Positions 36,440 through 43,397 of a stretch of DNA of 64,000 nucleotides are shown one piece after another. The DNA lies in NCBI GenBank assembly GCA_964437245.1, contig CAYTGJ010000004.1, positions 1 through 64,000 of the forward strand. The letters are read 5' to 3'. This stretch comes from JANYCO01 sp964437245. Its GTDB lineage: Bacteria > Bacteroidota > Bacteroidia > Cytophagales > Cytophagaceae. A program made the translations under genes and the position numbers. The notes under the pieces were generated by a model. It was given only the letters and a program-made list of their open reading frames with translations. It ran no database searches and was not told the DNA's origin. The first letter of the stretch is position 1, and each line of letters opens with the position of its first letter.

Positions 36440-36838
36440 TCAGCGAAGGATACGGACCAGAGGATCTAACAGATTTTTCCGGACAATGGTTTTCAGCATC
36501 TCCGACTTCTCCAGTTGCCTGGCAATAGCCGGAGAAACCGCATAATACCATTTTACCAGTATCCTTCCGGCAGGAGTTGTCAGCAGTTTCTCATCTCTGA
36601 AAACCCTCAGGGCTTTCACTTGCGGGGCCTCGTAGTCTCCGTAACAGGCTGTTGCAACAAAACAGCCTTTGGTTCCCGAACTCAGGCCGTTTGCCTCTTC
36701 GAGCTGATTTACATATTCCAGGCTTTCTTTCAGTCCAAGACCGGAAACTTCTTTATATCTTTTTACCGCTTCTATCTTATTTCCATGCCTGCACAGATCA
36801 AGCAATTCAAGGTCAAGGCCGCCGGGTGTTTTTTTCAT
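36440..36838 (-). CDS. CFI-box-CTERM protein with L7/L12-like N-terminal segment
   Basis: A 132-residue protein. Residues about 10-47 (DLCRHGNKIEAVKRYKEVSGLGLKES) resemble the C-terminal domain of ribosomal protein L7/L12, a small helical fold found also in unrelated proteins. From Cys59 it is a typical CFI-box-CTERM domain: CFVATACYGD, ALRVFRDEKL, then GRILVKWYYAVSPAIARQL. Such domains carry conserved Cys (Cys59, Cys65) and are proposed to sit at the membrane; function is unknown. It lies just after two paralogous membrane proteins on the same strand. Confidence 0.82.
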   Translation of the reverse strand: MKKTPGGLDLELLDLCRHGNKIEAVKRYKEVSGLGLKESLEYVNQLEEANGLSSGTKGCFVATACYGDYEAPQVKALRVFRDEKLLTTPAGRILVKWYYAVSPAIARQLEKSEMLKTIVRKNLLDPLVRILR

Positions 36839-36856
36839 GGTATATTTTTATGATTT

Positions 36857-37279
36857 TTATTCCTGGTCTTCTTTCGATTTTTTGTAACGTCTGGTATATG
36901 ATTTTAAAACCGGGAAACTCAATACTGTTAAGATAGAAATACAGGCGGAAATTCCCAACGCCCCGCCAAAACCTGTAAAGAACTGACTGGAATTTAAATA
37001 GATCAGTCCGAAAATCAGCCCTGCCAGGGCCAATAACGAAAAATTGCTCATGATCTTCGGAGACACCATTCCGATAAAGGATGCTCCAATAAAAACAACC
37101 GGTATATGAACAGTTAAATAAGGGCTCAGAAGCGCTGGAAAAAAAAAGAAAAACAGGGCTACGGCCAGCGATAAGAGCGCTGAAGACCGGACAGCTCCCT
37201 GGTTTAAATGTTCGTTGACATAAAACGTAAGAACACTGCTGACCATTCCTGTAGCGACTATCACGATTGCTTCTGTCAT
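36857..37279 (-). CDS. Membrane protein, paralogue of upstream neighbour
   Basis: A 140-residue protein; the start is ATG 37279, right after the upstream stop (alternative ATG at 37291 overlaps it). Four or five helices. It aligns with the upstream gene across the length: LTFYVNEHLNQGAV versus VTFYLNHRVHLGPV, FIGASFIGM versus ALYCGAFVGM, FFTGFGGALGI versus LLEGVGGKTGT. So the pair arose by duplication and likely forms a heteromeric complex. No known family. Confidence 0.72.
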   Translation of the reverse strand: MTEAIVIVATGMVSSVLTFYVNEHLNQGAVRSSALLSLAVALFFFFFPALLSPYLTVHIPVVFIGASFIGMVSPKIMSNFSLLALAGLIFGLIYLNSSQFFTGFGGALGISACISILTVLSFPVLKSYTRRYKKSKEDQE

Positions 37280-37281
37280 TT

Positions 37282-37839
37282 CTAAAACCATAAGAAAAAC
37301 AAAAAGGAGGTGAGAGAGACGCCTACAAAGGCGAGAGTACCGGTTTTTCCGCCTACTCCTTCCAGCAGGCTTTTGGAAACAACCAATAATACGGCCGTAA
37401 ATATTCCCGCCGCCAGAACAAAGTAAAAGTCCTGTGCGACCATGGAGCCGGACATTCCCACAAAGGCTCCGCAATACAATGCCGATGGAAGTTGTTTCAG
37501 ATAGGTTGATTTTTTATTCCATACCGGAATATACGAAGCGATTGCTCCCACTATTCCCGCCGCAATGACTGGTCCAAGGTGGACCCGGTGGTTCAGATAA
37601 AAAGTCACTACGGCACCTACCGGTACCCAGCAGGCCACATAGATATTTTCATAAACCGGCGCTTCCTGGTATGCCTGCATATTCAGATAGGTCAGTAAGA
37701 TCATCAGCGAAATGGCGGTAACAAAAAGAGGAAGGAAGGAAGAGCTTTCCTGTTCCTGTACCATGGCCCACAGAAAAAACAACTGGAAAAACAAAATTAA
37801 CGAGATAGAAAAATAACGAAGTGTTTTATGTTTTATCAT
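37282..37839 (-). CDS. Membrane protein, paralogue of downstream neighbour
   Basis: A 185-residue protein from ATG 37839, with an additional N-terminal helix pair absent in the downstream paralogue (36857-37279). Six or so membrane helices; Gly-rich motifs VGAIASYIP and GVGGKTGTLAFVGVS are shared in position with its neighbour. The stop codon is 2 bases before the next ATG, so translation is probably coupled. No known family. Confidence 0.72.
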   Translation of the reverse strand: MIKHKTLRYFSISLILFFQLFFLWAMVQEQESSSFLPLFVTAISLMILLTYLNMQAYQEAPVYENIYVACWVPVGAVVTFYLNHRVHLGPVIAAGIVGAIASYIPVWNKKSTYLKQLPSALYCGAFVGMSGSMVAQDFYFVLAAGIFTAVLLVVSKSLLEGVGGKTGTLAFVGVSLTSFLFFLWF

Positions 37840-37974
37840 TCCCTTACAACCCCTGCTTAGTTATTCTCAAAAATAAACAAAGTATTGTTCGTTTGGTTCA
37901 GAGAAGGAGCATAATTCATTTAAAAAAGGTAATTATCCCCTAGAAACAGGGACATCTAGAAAGGTACTAAAATA

Positions 37975-38011
37975 ACAGAGGCCTACCATATAATTTATGG
38001 TAGGCCTCTGT
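37975..38011. repeat. 16-bp perfect inverted repeat at start of the accessory island
   Basis: ACAGAGGCCTACCATA (37975-37990) pairs with TATGGTAGGCCTCTGT (37996-38011) around a 5-base loop. Neighbouring genes diverge from this spot, so a terminator has nothing to end here; minus strand continues TTATTTTAG. Could be an island boundary mark or a relic. Confidence 0.55.
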
Positions 38012-38106
38012 ATTAGTTACCAAATTCTCGCATCCTTTATTTCTAATCTCACCAATTTTTCGTAACTTACTAAGGACAGAGGTATGTTTCACTTAAAATC
38101 AGGGAT

Positions 38107-38541
38107 ATGGATCAACATTACTTAGTAAATCATTATAGATTGCAATGCGGAGATAGGTTAGTCAGAGGTAAAGGAATTTTTTCCAAACACCATGGCATAT
38201 ATGTGGGATATCACAACGGTGTACCGATCGTTGCAGAGAACCAAAATGGGAAGGGTGTACAATATGTTTCATTAGAAGATTTTCTTGGAAACACAAATAT
38301 TGAAAGAATTCAAAAATTTACTGGGGCTGAAGAAGCAAGACAAAATATAATCCCTAGAATAAATAAACTTCTCGGAACGGAATATGATCTCATAAATTTT
38401 AATTGTGAGCATTTTGCGGAATGGGTTCAGACAGGAAAATCTGAGAGCAAACAGATGAATGTCGTTTGGATAGTATTACTTATTCTTTTAGTATTAACAG
38501 GTGTCGGTGCAGTAGCGGCTGTAGCAAGTAAAAGGAGATAA
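38107..38541 (+). CDS. LRAT/NlpC-P60-like protein with C-terminal membrane tail
   Basis: A 144-residue protein of the LRAT type (papain-like fold related to NlpC/P60). The His (HHGIYVG, His29) and Cys (FNCEHFAEW, Cys100) of the catalytic pair are visible. At the C-terminus a 24-residue hydrophobic segment (VVWIVLLILLVLTGVGAVAAV) ends SKRR, so it is likely tail-anchored with the catalytic part in the cytosol. LRAT-like proteins act as acyltransferases or phospholipases. It is the first gene of the AT-rich island. Confidence 0.8.
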   Translation: MDQHYLVNHYRLQCGDRLVRGKGIFSKHHGIYVGYHNGVPIVAENQNGKGVQYVSLEDFLGNTNIERIQKFTGAEEARQNIIPRINKLLGTEYDLINFNCEHFAEWVQTGKSESKQMNVVWIVLLILLVLTGVGAVAAVASKRR

Positions 38542-38573
38542 TTGCAAGGAATCCTCTGGATTTAAAAATAATA

Positions 38574-38605
38574 AAGCCCAACCACATTAACCTGTAGTTG
38601 GGCTT
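38574..38605 (-). terminator. Terminator of the minus-strand pair at 38628-39783
   Basis: AAGCCCAAC (38574-38582) pairs with GTTGGGCTT (38597-38605). Read on the minus strand it is followed by TTTATTATTTTT, as expected for an intrinsic terminator after the gene ending at 38628. Confidence 0.7.
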
Positions 38606-38627
38606 GCTATCACTAGTTACAAAATCA

Positions 38628-39242
38628 TTAGGATTTTAAAGTTGATTCTTCGGATTCCATATAATTCATAAGAGTAGTACAGTATTGCTGATTAAAATGT
38701 TCAGTAAAAATTGTAGAAGCATCGGATTCCACTTCTGTCCCCATCACATTACGTTTGACTGTCCTTGGCATTACATATTTTATATTGCCATATCTATCAA
38801 TAGTCATATCTATTCCAGATATATGGTGCAGCCTTGTATTAGGATGGCTTTCTGAATCCTTGACTAATCTATACGTTTTCATATAAACAATTCCAGCAAA
38901 TGGTTTAATCTCGGCCTCAAGTAAGAAATTGTAATCACTAATTGACCATGTTAAGCTAGTTGAATCTTCTCTTATGAATTTTATAAATCCTGACAATTGA
39001 GAGCCTGCATCTGCGCAATGCTGTTTAAACGATTCAAATAATGCTATTTTATGTTTCGCCAACATCTCATTGATTTTGTGTATTGCCATTTGCTTTTGGA
39101 GTTTGGTTCTTACCCAAAGATAAGAATTTGTAAAGGTTTTTTTGATAAGATTTATAACATTCATAGCGACAACATTAATTATATTTATTGTATCGCTATT
39201 GGGAATTGTTTCATTCAAAGAATTTTGACATCTTCTGTACAT
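38628..39242 (-). CDS. Island hypothetical protein
   Basis: A 204-residue protein with an AT-rich, basic N-terminal helical part (KLQKQMAIHKINEMLAKHKIAL) and a beta-rich rest (SSTSLTWSISDYNFLLEAEI-like block, DMTIDRYGNIKYVMP). Start could also be ATG 39164, since the first 26 residues overlap the end of the preceding gene by 32 bases. No family recognised. It follows the lipoprotein gene at 39211-39783. Confidence 0.6.
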   Translation of the reverse strand: MYRRCQNSLNETIPNSDTINIINVVAMNVINLIKKTFTNSYLWVRTKLQKQMAIHKINEMLAKHKIALFESFKQHCADAGSQLSGFIKFIREDSTSLTWSISDYNFLLEAEIKPFAGIVYMKTYRLVKDSESHPNTRLHHISGIDMTIDRYGNIKYVMPRTVKRNVMGTEVESDASTIFTEHFNQQYCTTLMNYMESEESTLKS

Positions 39243-39783
39243 CCCATGAGGTAAGCAGGTCCTTACATTTTGGATAAATTTTATTCTGTCTTCTCACAAT
39301 TTTTTCTCCGTAGGAAATGGGATCTCCATAAGTACCGAGGACATACTTGGCCTTGAAGTAGGTTGAATCATATCCTGCAATATTCCGGAATAAAGTAACA
39401 CGGTAAGCATTGTATCCACCGATACCATTTGGTATGCTATCGTAGTTAGCTAACCTCATCACAAGACTATCTCCTTTGAAGACTGCAGTAGTATCCCAGT
39501 TCCAATAATTATAATCGAAATCACTGATACCTACGATAACCGAATCCTTAATCACATCAGTAAGTAGCAATACTTTAAAGCCACGATAGTAGTCATTGTC
39601 TACTAGAGTACCGGCAGATCTGTGAGCAGTAAGGATGCTGTCAGCATTGGTATCATAACAGAGACTTTGACTTGACACCGTTACCAGATTTAATTCATCA
39701 GGCTTAGGTTCCTCAGATTTCTTCTTACAGGAACAGATTAATAGAACAATTAAGACAATTGGGATCAGATTTTTCATAGGCAT
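39211..39783 (-). CDS. Island lipoprotein, divergent from the XRE regulator
   Basis: A 190-residue protein with lipobox LICSC (Cys19 of the MPMKN start at 39783; MKN at 39777 is equally possible). The mature part is acidic, tyrosine-rich and of unknown fold (VGISDFDYNYWNWD, NYDSIPNGIGGYNAY). Its promoter region contains the palindromic operator at 39829-39846, with the -33 element TTTG inside the palindrome and the -7 element TATCTTTG at 39806-39813. Confidence 0.72.
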   Translation of the reverse strand: MPMKNLIPIVLIVLLICSCKKKSEEPKPDELNLVTVSSQSLCYDTNADSILTAHRSAGTLVDNDYYRGFKVLLLTDVIKDSVIVGISDFDYNYWNWDTTAVFKGDSLVMRLANYDSIPNGIGGYNAYRVTLFRNIAGYDSTYFKAKYVLGTYGDPISYGEKIVRRQNKIYPKCKDLLTSWDVQKMSKFFE

Positions 39784-39805
39784 TGTTGGTTAGAAGTTGA
39801 CCTTA

Positions 39806-39841
39806 CAAAGATAAACAGGTTTTTCAAATGTGGCAAATTTG
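39806..39841 (-). promoter_or_regulatory. Candidate promoter of the lipoprotein gene
   Basis: On the minus strand TTTG (in the palindrome) and TATCTTTG (39806-39813) are separated by about 20 bases, matching the Bacteroidota -33/-7 pattern. The -7 element is 22 bases before the ATG at 39783. Confidence 0.55.
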
Positions 39842-39846
39842 CCACA
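39829..39846. promoter_or_regulatory. Perfect 18-bp palindrome, probable operator
   Basis: TGTGGCAAATTTGCCACA, a perfect dyad, in the space between the divergent lipoprotein and XRE genes. Length and symmetry fit a homodimeric HTH regulator, most likely the XRE protein at 39880. It overlaps the -33 region of the lipoprotein promoter, so binding would block it. Confidence 0.7.
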
Positions 39847-39879
39847 ATCTTTTTTCCCGTTTTTGGTCAACATTGATGA

Positions 39880-40113
39880 ATGAAACGCAAGGAGAAATAT
39901 GTTAGGAATGAAGATGATCTGAAGAATTTTGGAGAGAAAGTTCGATTCTTCAGGAAGAAGAAAGGGATGACGATGCAGGAACTTGCCGATGAAAGCGACA
40001 TCGAGTACAGTCAGATCAGTAGGATCGAAAGAGGCATCATCAACACCAGTCTGAGTAACATGTTCATCATAGCAAAGGTCCTTGGAATAAAGCCAAAGGA
40101 GTTCTTCGAGTAG
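39880..40113 (+). CDS. XRE-family (HTH_3) transcriptional regulator
   Basis: A 77-residue single-domain DNA-binding protein. LKNFGEKVRFFRKKKGMTMQELADESDIEYSQISRIERG is the five-helix XRE fold, with the recognition helix at about 43-52. It ends just after the domain, so it is a minimal repressor of the Cro/C-protein type. It starts 34 bases after the 18-bp palindrome and diverges from the lipoprotein gene, which suggests autoregulation and control of that gene. Confidence 0.85.
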   Translation: MKRKEKYVRNEDDLKNFGEKVRFFRKKKGMTMQELADESDIEYSQISRIERGIINTSLSNMFIIAKVLGIKPKEFFE

Positions 40114-40222
40114 ACTTCTAATTGTACTTAATAAAGTATCTTCGGTACTAATCCAATTTTTGGCCCGATTTTGGGCTTGCTAGTTCGTAACCGGTAGGTG
40201 CGGATACCCTCAAGGTCTTAAA

Positions 40223-41050
40223 ATGGCCACGAGGTATACCTTCTCCAATTTCAACAAACAATTTCCTGATGACAATGCCTGCTTAGACTTTCTATTCAGA
40301 AAGGCGCACGGGGACCATTCGGCATGTCCGGAATGTCAGTACAAGACTAAGTATTACAGAATCAAAGAAAGACGCTCTTATACCTGTGGAAGATGTGGTC
40401 ATCAGATCTATCCAACCAAAGGAACAATCTTTGAACGAAGTACCACTCCTTTGAAAGATTGGTTTTACATCATTTATAAATTCAGAAACTCAAGACATGG
40501 GGTCAGTGCAATGGAAATCCAGCGGACAATTGGTGTAACCTATAAAGCTGCGTGGAGAATGGCGCATAAGATCAGAGAATTTTTGATAGAAAAAGACTTT
40601 CAGTTAGAGGGTACCATAGAGATGGACGAATCTCTGATTGGGGGTCGTAAGAATAAAAAGAAGTTTTACATTTTTGGAATGCGGGAAAGAGGAAAGAATG
40701 GAAGAATGAAAATCTTTGTAGTTAACGATCGACCCAGAGACACAGAATTGATTCCAATCATTAAGAAACATGTGAAAGCAGGCTCAACCATCTATACTGA
40801 TAAGTATTGGGCATACCAAGATCTGAAAGAGCATGGGTATAATCATAAATCAATCTCACATAAGAAGACTTATGCAGCCGGTAAGATTCATACTAATAGC
40901 ATTGAAGTAATCTGGTCACATATCAAAGGATCAATTTTCGGAACCCATAGACAGGTTAGTAAGAAATGGCTCCAGAATTATGTAAATGAATACACCTATA
41001 ACTACAATAGAAAGAATCGAGAAATTTCATTTGATGAATTATTTGATTAA
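40223..41050 (+). CDS. IS1595-family (ISXO2-like) transposase, first copy
   Basis: A 275-residue protein. The zinc ribbon CPECQYK.. CGRCGH is at the N-terminus; then a DDE core: MDESLIGGRKN (first Asp), IYTDKYWAYQ (second Asp) and HTNSIEVIWSHIKG (Asn in the usual D-to-N/H region). This is the ISXO2-like type of IS1595 transposases. It appears intact. It shares only moderate identity with the second transposase at 41589-42428. Clear terminal inverted repeats were not found. Confidence 0.9.
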   Translation: MATRYTFSNFNKQFPDDNACLDFLFRKAHGDHSACPECQYKTKYYRIKERRSYTCGRCGHQIYPTKGTIFERSTTPLKDWFYIIYKFRNSRHGVSAMEIQRTIGVTYKAAWRMAHKIREFLIEKDFQLEGTIEMDESLIGGRKNKKKFYIFGMRERGKNGRMKIFVVNDRPRDTELIPIIKKHVKAGSTIYTDKYWAYQDLKEHGYNHKSISHKKTYAAGKIHTNSIEVIWSHIKGSIFGTHRQVSKKWLQNYVNEYTYNYNRKNREISFDELFD

Positions 41051-41323
41051 GATGTGGCCATCGTAATTGTATCTACTGATTGCTGATTGAGCATCTTGCT
41101 TGGCCTGTTCAAAAGATTCGATGCTATCCGGGACTGAGATGAATGGAGCGGTCTCTATAGGTACATCCTTGTGGAAAATTTCAAAACCAAATTTGCCTGA
41201 TGGGGCCTGATGGATTTTGTACAAAAAATTTTCGTGTTCGTAAGTCTTGGTAAGATCAGGTTTAGAAGCAAACTCTTCTTCGAGAGATTCGGAAAGTCGT
41301 TTAAGCCTACGGATAATCTTCAT
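41039..41323 (-). CDS. Small hypothetical protein between transposases
   Basis: A 94-residue soluble protein: MKIIRRLKRLSESLEEE start, central FLYKIHQAPSGKFGFEIFHKD, and an acidic-Gln end (QAKQDAQSAISRY). The C-terminal codons overlap the transposase stop by 12 bases on opposite strands, so it belongs to the same element or inserted exactly there. 3 bases separate it from the 55-residue gene upstream. No family recognised. Confidence 0.6.
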   Translation of the reverse strand: MKIIRRLKRLSESLEEEFASKPDLTKTYEHENFLYKIHQAPSGKFGFEIFHKDVPIETAPFISVPDSIESFEQAKQDAQSAISRYNYDGHILIK

Positions 41324-41326
41324 AGA

Positions 41327-41494
41327 TTATTTATTCCTGGGCTTGGCTGCCTTGTCCAGCGCATCCATAAAATCCTCCTTCGTACACTCACGGTAGTTAC
41401 CTTCCTGCTTCAATTTCTTAACCCATTCATTGTGCTCCTTCTCCAACTGTTCAGGAGATTTCTTTTCAAAAATGGATTTCTTACGCTTTGCCAT
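41327..41494 (-). CDS. Small basic hypothetical protein between transposases
   Basis: A 55-residue protein from ATG 41494 (MAKRKKSIFEKKSPEQLEKEHNEW...), rich in Lys and Glu. A TTG at 41521 would add nine residues but was rejected. It forms a two-gene unit with the gene at 41039. No recognised family. Confidence 0.55.
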   Translation of the reverse strand: MAKRKKSIFEKKSPEQLEKEHNEWVKKLKQEGNYRECTKEDFMDALDKAAKPRNK

Positions 41495-41553
41495 ATATGA
41501 ATTTATATTATTGATATACAATTAGTTACATAAATTTGGCACGTCGTTTGCTT

Positions 41554-41561
41554 TATTTTTG
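41554..41561 (+). promoter_or_regulatory. Candidate -7 element for the second transposase
   Basis: TATTTTTG matches TAnnTTTG. It covers the TTG at 41559 that would open the longest frame, so transcription should begin after it and the next start, TTG 41589, is preferred. Confidence 0.45.
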
Positions 41562-41588
41562 ACACACAATTGTAACAACTCTGTAACA

Positions 41589-42428
41589 TTGAAATTCTCA
41601 GTAACCGATTTCCTGAAGAGATACCCAGATGACGATAGCTGCATCGATGATCTCTTCCAAAGAAAGTATGGACAGATGGAATGCTGTCCGAAATGCAAGA
41701 AGAAAACTAAGTTCTATAGAGTCCGGAACCGCAAGTGTTACGACTGCGGAAGATGCGGGCATGAGATCTTTCCAACCTCTGGAACAATCATGCACGGCTC
41801 AACGACACCTATCAGGTTGTGGTACTTCGCAATCTTCCTGTTCTCTCAATCCAAGAATGGAGTAAGCGCCAAGGAACTTGAAAGGCAACTTGGGGTGACC
41901 TACAAAACGGCCTTCCGGATGGGACATAAGATCAGGGAAGCCATGGCTACGACACCGAAGGAACTGAAAGGGATCGTCCACATAGACGAGAGTCTGTACG
42001 GGCCAAGAGGTAAGAATAATAAGAGAGGATGGGCAGCAGAAAAGAAAACCTGCTTGTTTGGGATGATAGAGAAGGATGGTAATGTACGTGTGGTAGTAGT
42101 AAAAGATAGGAAAAATAAAACGCTGATACCTATCATTGAGAAGTATGTAAGCAAGGAAGCGGATGCCCTGCACACTGACAAATTTAAAGTTTACAAGATG
42201 TTGCCCAGCAAAGGATTCACCCACAAAATCAAAGATAACACCACCGTCTCCACAAACTGTATCGAAGGATACTGGAGTAATTTCAAGAAATCAATAGCAG
42301 GAACACATACATGGGTAACAGAGGGATATCTGCAGAACTATTTAAATGAATTCGAATTCAAGCACAATAACAGAAGACAAAAGCAGATGTTTGACGAGAT
42401 ACTAAAGAATGTACAAGGAACGTTATAA
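41589..42428 (+). CDS. IS1595-family (ISXO2-like) transposase, second copy
   Basis: A protein of about 279 residues (TTG start at 41589, aligning with the first transposase; TTG 41559 also possible). Zinc ribbon CPKCKKK.. CGRCGH, DDE core HIDESLYGPRG, LHTDKFKVYK and TNCIEGYWSNFKKS. ISXO2-like type, different lineage from the first: the first core reads MEIQRTIGVTYKAAWRM, the second KELERQLGVTYKTAFRM. Ends in an AT-rich, hairpin-rich stretch. Confidence 0.88.
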   Translation: MKFSVTDFLKRYPDDDSCIDDLFQRKYGQMECCPKCKKKTKFYRVRNRKCYDCGRCGHEIFPTSGTIMHGSTTPIRLWYFAIFLFSQSKNGVSAKELERQLGVTYKTAFRMGHKIREAMATTPKELKGIVHIDESLYGPRGKNNKRGWAAEKKTCLFGMIEKDGNVRVVVVKDRKNKTLIPIIEKYVSKEADALHTDKFKVYKMLPSKGFTHKIKDNTTVSTNCIEGYWSNFKKSIAGTHTWVTEGYLQNYLNEFEFKHNNRRQKQMFDEILKNVQGTL

Positions 42429-42508
42429 GGAAAGAATATGGTAAAGAAACGAACAAAACAATGCGCTAATTTGTATTATGTAAAGCAAAACTTGATAATG
42501 TCAAGAAA

Positions 42509-42553
42509 GTTCTTTATCTTTAATGCGAGGCTAGCGCATTAAAGATAAAGAAC
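42509..42553. repeat. 19-bp perfect inverted repeat
   Basis: GTTCTTTATCTTTAATGCG (42509-42527) pairs exactly with the bases at 42535-42553; 7-base loop. No T-run follows on either strand, so it is unlike a normal terminator. It lies 80 bases after the second transposase and may belong to its end or to another element. Confidence 0.7.
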
Positions 42554-42704
42554 AAAAATTTGCAGATATTGCAATATTTCAATAGTTTTGACCGGGGAGG
42601 AGTTTTTATTGCAAACTATTTGAACCACTAATTAGTTACCAAGATCTTTGATATATATTAAAATAATAAACTGATACTGATCAGGTTAGTATTTTGTTAT
42701 AAAT

Positions 42705-42742
42705 AAAAAAGCCAGACCTTCTGTCTAACAGAGATCTGGCTT
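42705..42742 (-). terminator. Minus-strand intrinsic terminator
   Basis: On the minus strand AAGCCAGA pairs with TCTGGCTT around an inner hairpin, followed by a T-run of six. It stands right after the stop of the 40-residue ORF at 42760, supporting that ORF as transcribed. Confidence 0.75.
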
Positions 42743-42759
42743 CGGAATCAAATGGAATA

Positions 42760-42882
42760 TCAGATTTTTACTAGAAATCTGAAGTATTTCGCATTCACAG
42801 GGTACCGCCAACTTCCGTCACGGTTCCTAACTCGTCTGCAAAATATCCACTTGTATCCTGGGGGCGCTTCGATATGCTCCAT
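42760..42882 (-). CDS. 40-residue microprotein (MEHIEAPPGYKWIFCRRV...)
   Basis: ATG at 42882 to TGA at 42760. The peptide has a compact, aromatic and Arg-rich make-up (GYKWIFCRRVRNRDG, WRYPVNAKYFRFLVKI), which is unlike random translation and like known tiny proteins of mobile islands. A terminator for this strand follows directly and hairpins flank its 5' side. No function known. Too short for standard gene finding. Confidence 0.55.
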   Translation of the reverse strand: MEHIEAPPGYKWIFCRRVRNRDGSWRYPVNAKYFRFLVKI

Positions 42883-42902
42883 GGTATTAAGTGTATTATA
42901 GT

Positions 42903-42930
42903 CCCACTGTTAGAGCAGTGGGATTTCTTT
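42903..42930 (+). terminator. Plus-strand intrinsic terminator
   Basis: CCCACTG, loop TTAGAG, CAGTGGG, then ATTTCTTTTT. It would end plus-strand transcription coming from the second transposase and shields the minus-strand gene at 42963. Confidence 0.65.
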
Positions 42931-42931
42931 T

Positions 42932-42953
42932 TAACCTATATTAGAGTATAGGT
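42932..42953. repeat. 8-bp inverted repeat with the same loop
   Basis: AACCTATA TTAGAG TATAGGTT, two bases after the terminator at 42903-42930, which uses the same TTAGAG loop. Purpose unknown. Confidence 0.5.
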
Positions 42954-42962
42954 TAAATATCT

Positions 42963-43385
42963 TTAGTCAGATGAATCTAATTCATCATCACCTTCTTCTT
43001 TTTCTCCCTCTTTTCGTGGCTTATTTCGATCTTCAGTCAAGATAAACATGTCTTTCCCTTCGTACTCACCTTTTTCTATTATAAACGAAATGGAATTGGC
43101 TTTATAGTCTAACCCTATCTTTTTAAGTAATGAGCTGAGTTTCAAATAGTAATACTTTCCTGCTTTGTAGACACGGGCTGATTGATCCTCCTCTTCAGTA
43201 TCAACTAGATATAGTTTATTCCTCTTGCTGTTTATGGTATGTGCTATCTTGAAATACTTTCTGTTAGCCAAGCCCATATACTCTATCGCTTCGGTAGAAA
43301 ATCCTATTTTTCCTGTAACATGTGCATTTGCACGATATTTAGAATCATTATTGCTTGCATCCAAAAACTCCAGCTTCATAATCAT
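42963..43385 (-). CDS. Island hypothetical protein with acidic tail
   Basis: A 140-residue soluble protein (second ATG at 43379). An alpha/beta body (ANAHVTGKIGFSTEAIEYMGL, KLYLVDTEEED) of AbrB-like look is followed by a strongly acidic tail (KEGEKEEGDDELDSSD). No family recognised. A promoter is proposed upstream (43398-43429). Confidence 0.65.
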   Translation of the reverse strand: MIMKLEFLDASNNDSKYRANAHVTGKIGFSTEAIEYMGLANRKYFKIAHTINSKRNKLYLVDTEEEDQSARVYKAGKYYYLKLSSLLKKIGLDYKANSISFIIEKGEYEGKDMFILTEDRNKPRKEGEKEEGDDELDSSD

Positions 43386-43397
43386 TGTTTTATATTA

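Noticed and set aside
36857..37474. Longer version of the downstream membrane paralogue
   Set aside because: The extra N-terminal 60 residues overlap the coding region of the upstream gene and read as Arg/Cys/Gly-rich noise; ATG 37279 fits better.
40140..40210. Sequence resembling a tRNA T-arm (gttcgtaacc)
   Set aside because: No acceptor stem or anticodon arm can be paired around it.
40118..41525. Possible terminal inverted repeat of the first ISXO2-like element (CTAATTGTA at 40118 and inverted at 41517)
   Set aside because: Only nine bases match perfectly, with weak similarity beyond; could be chance in AT-rich DNA. No target duplication found.
38011..42650. Recurring TAGTTAC words near hairpins (38013, 38613, 41523, 42635)
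   Set aside because: Seven-base words are expected several times in 64 kb; concentration in the AT-rich island is not strong evidence of attachment sites.
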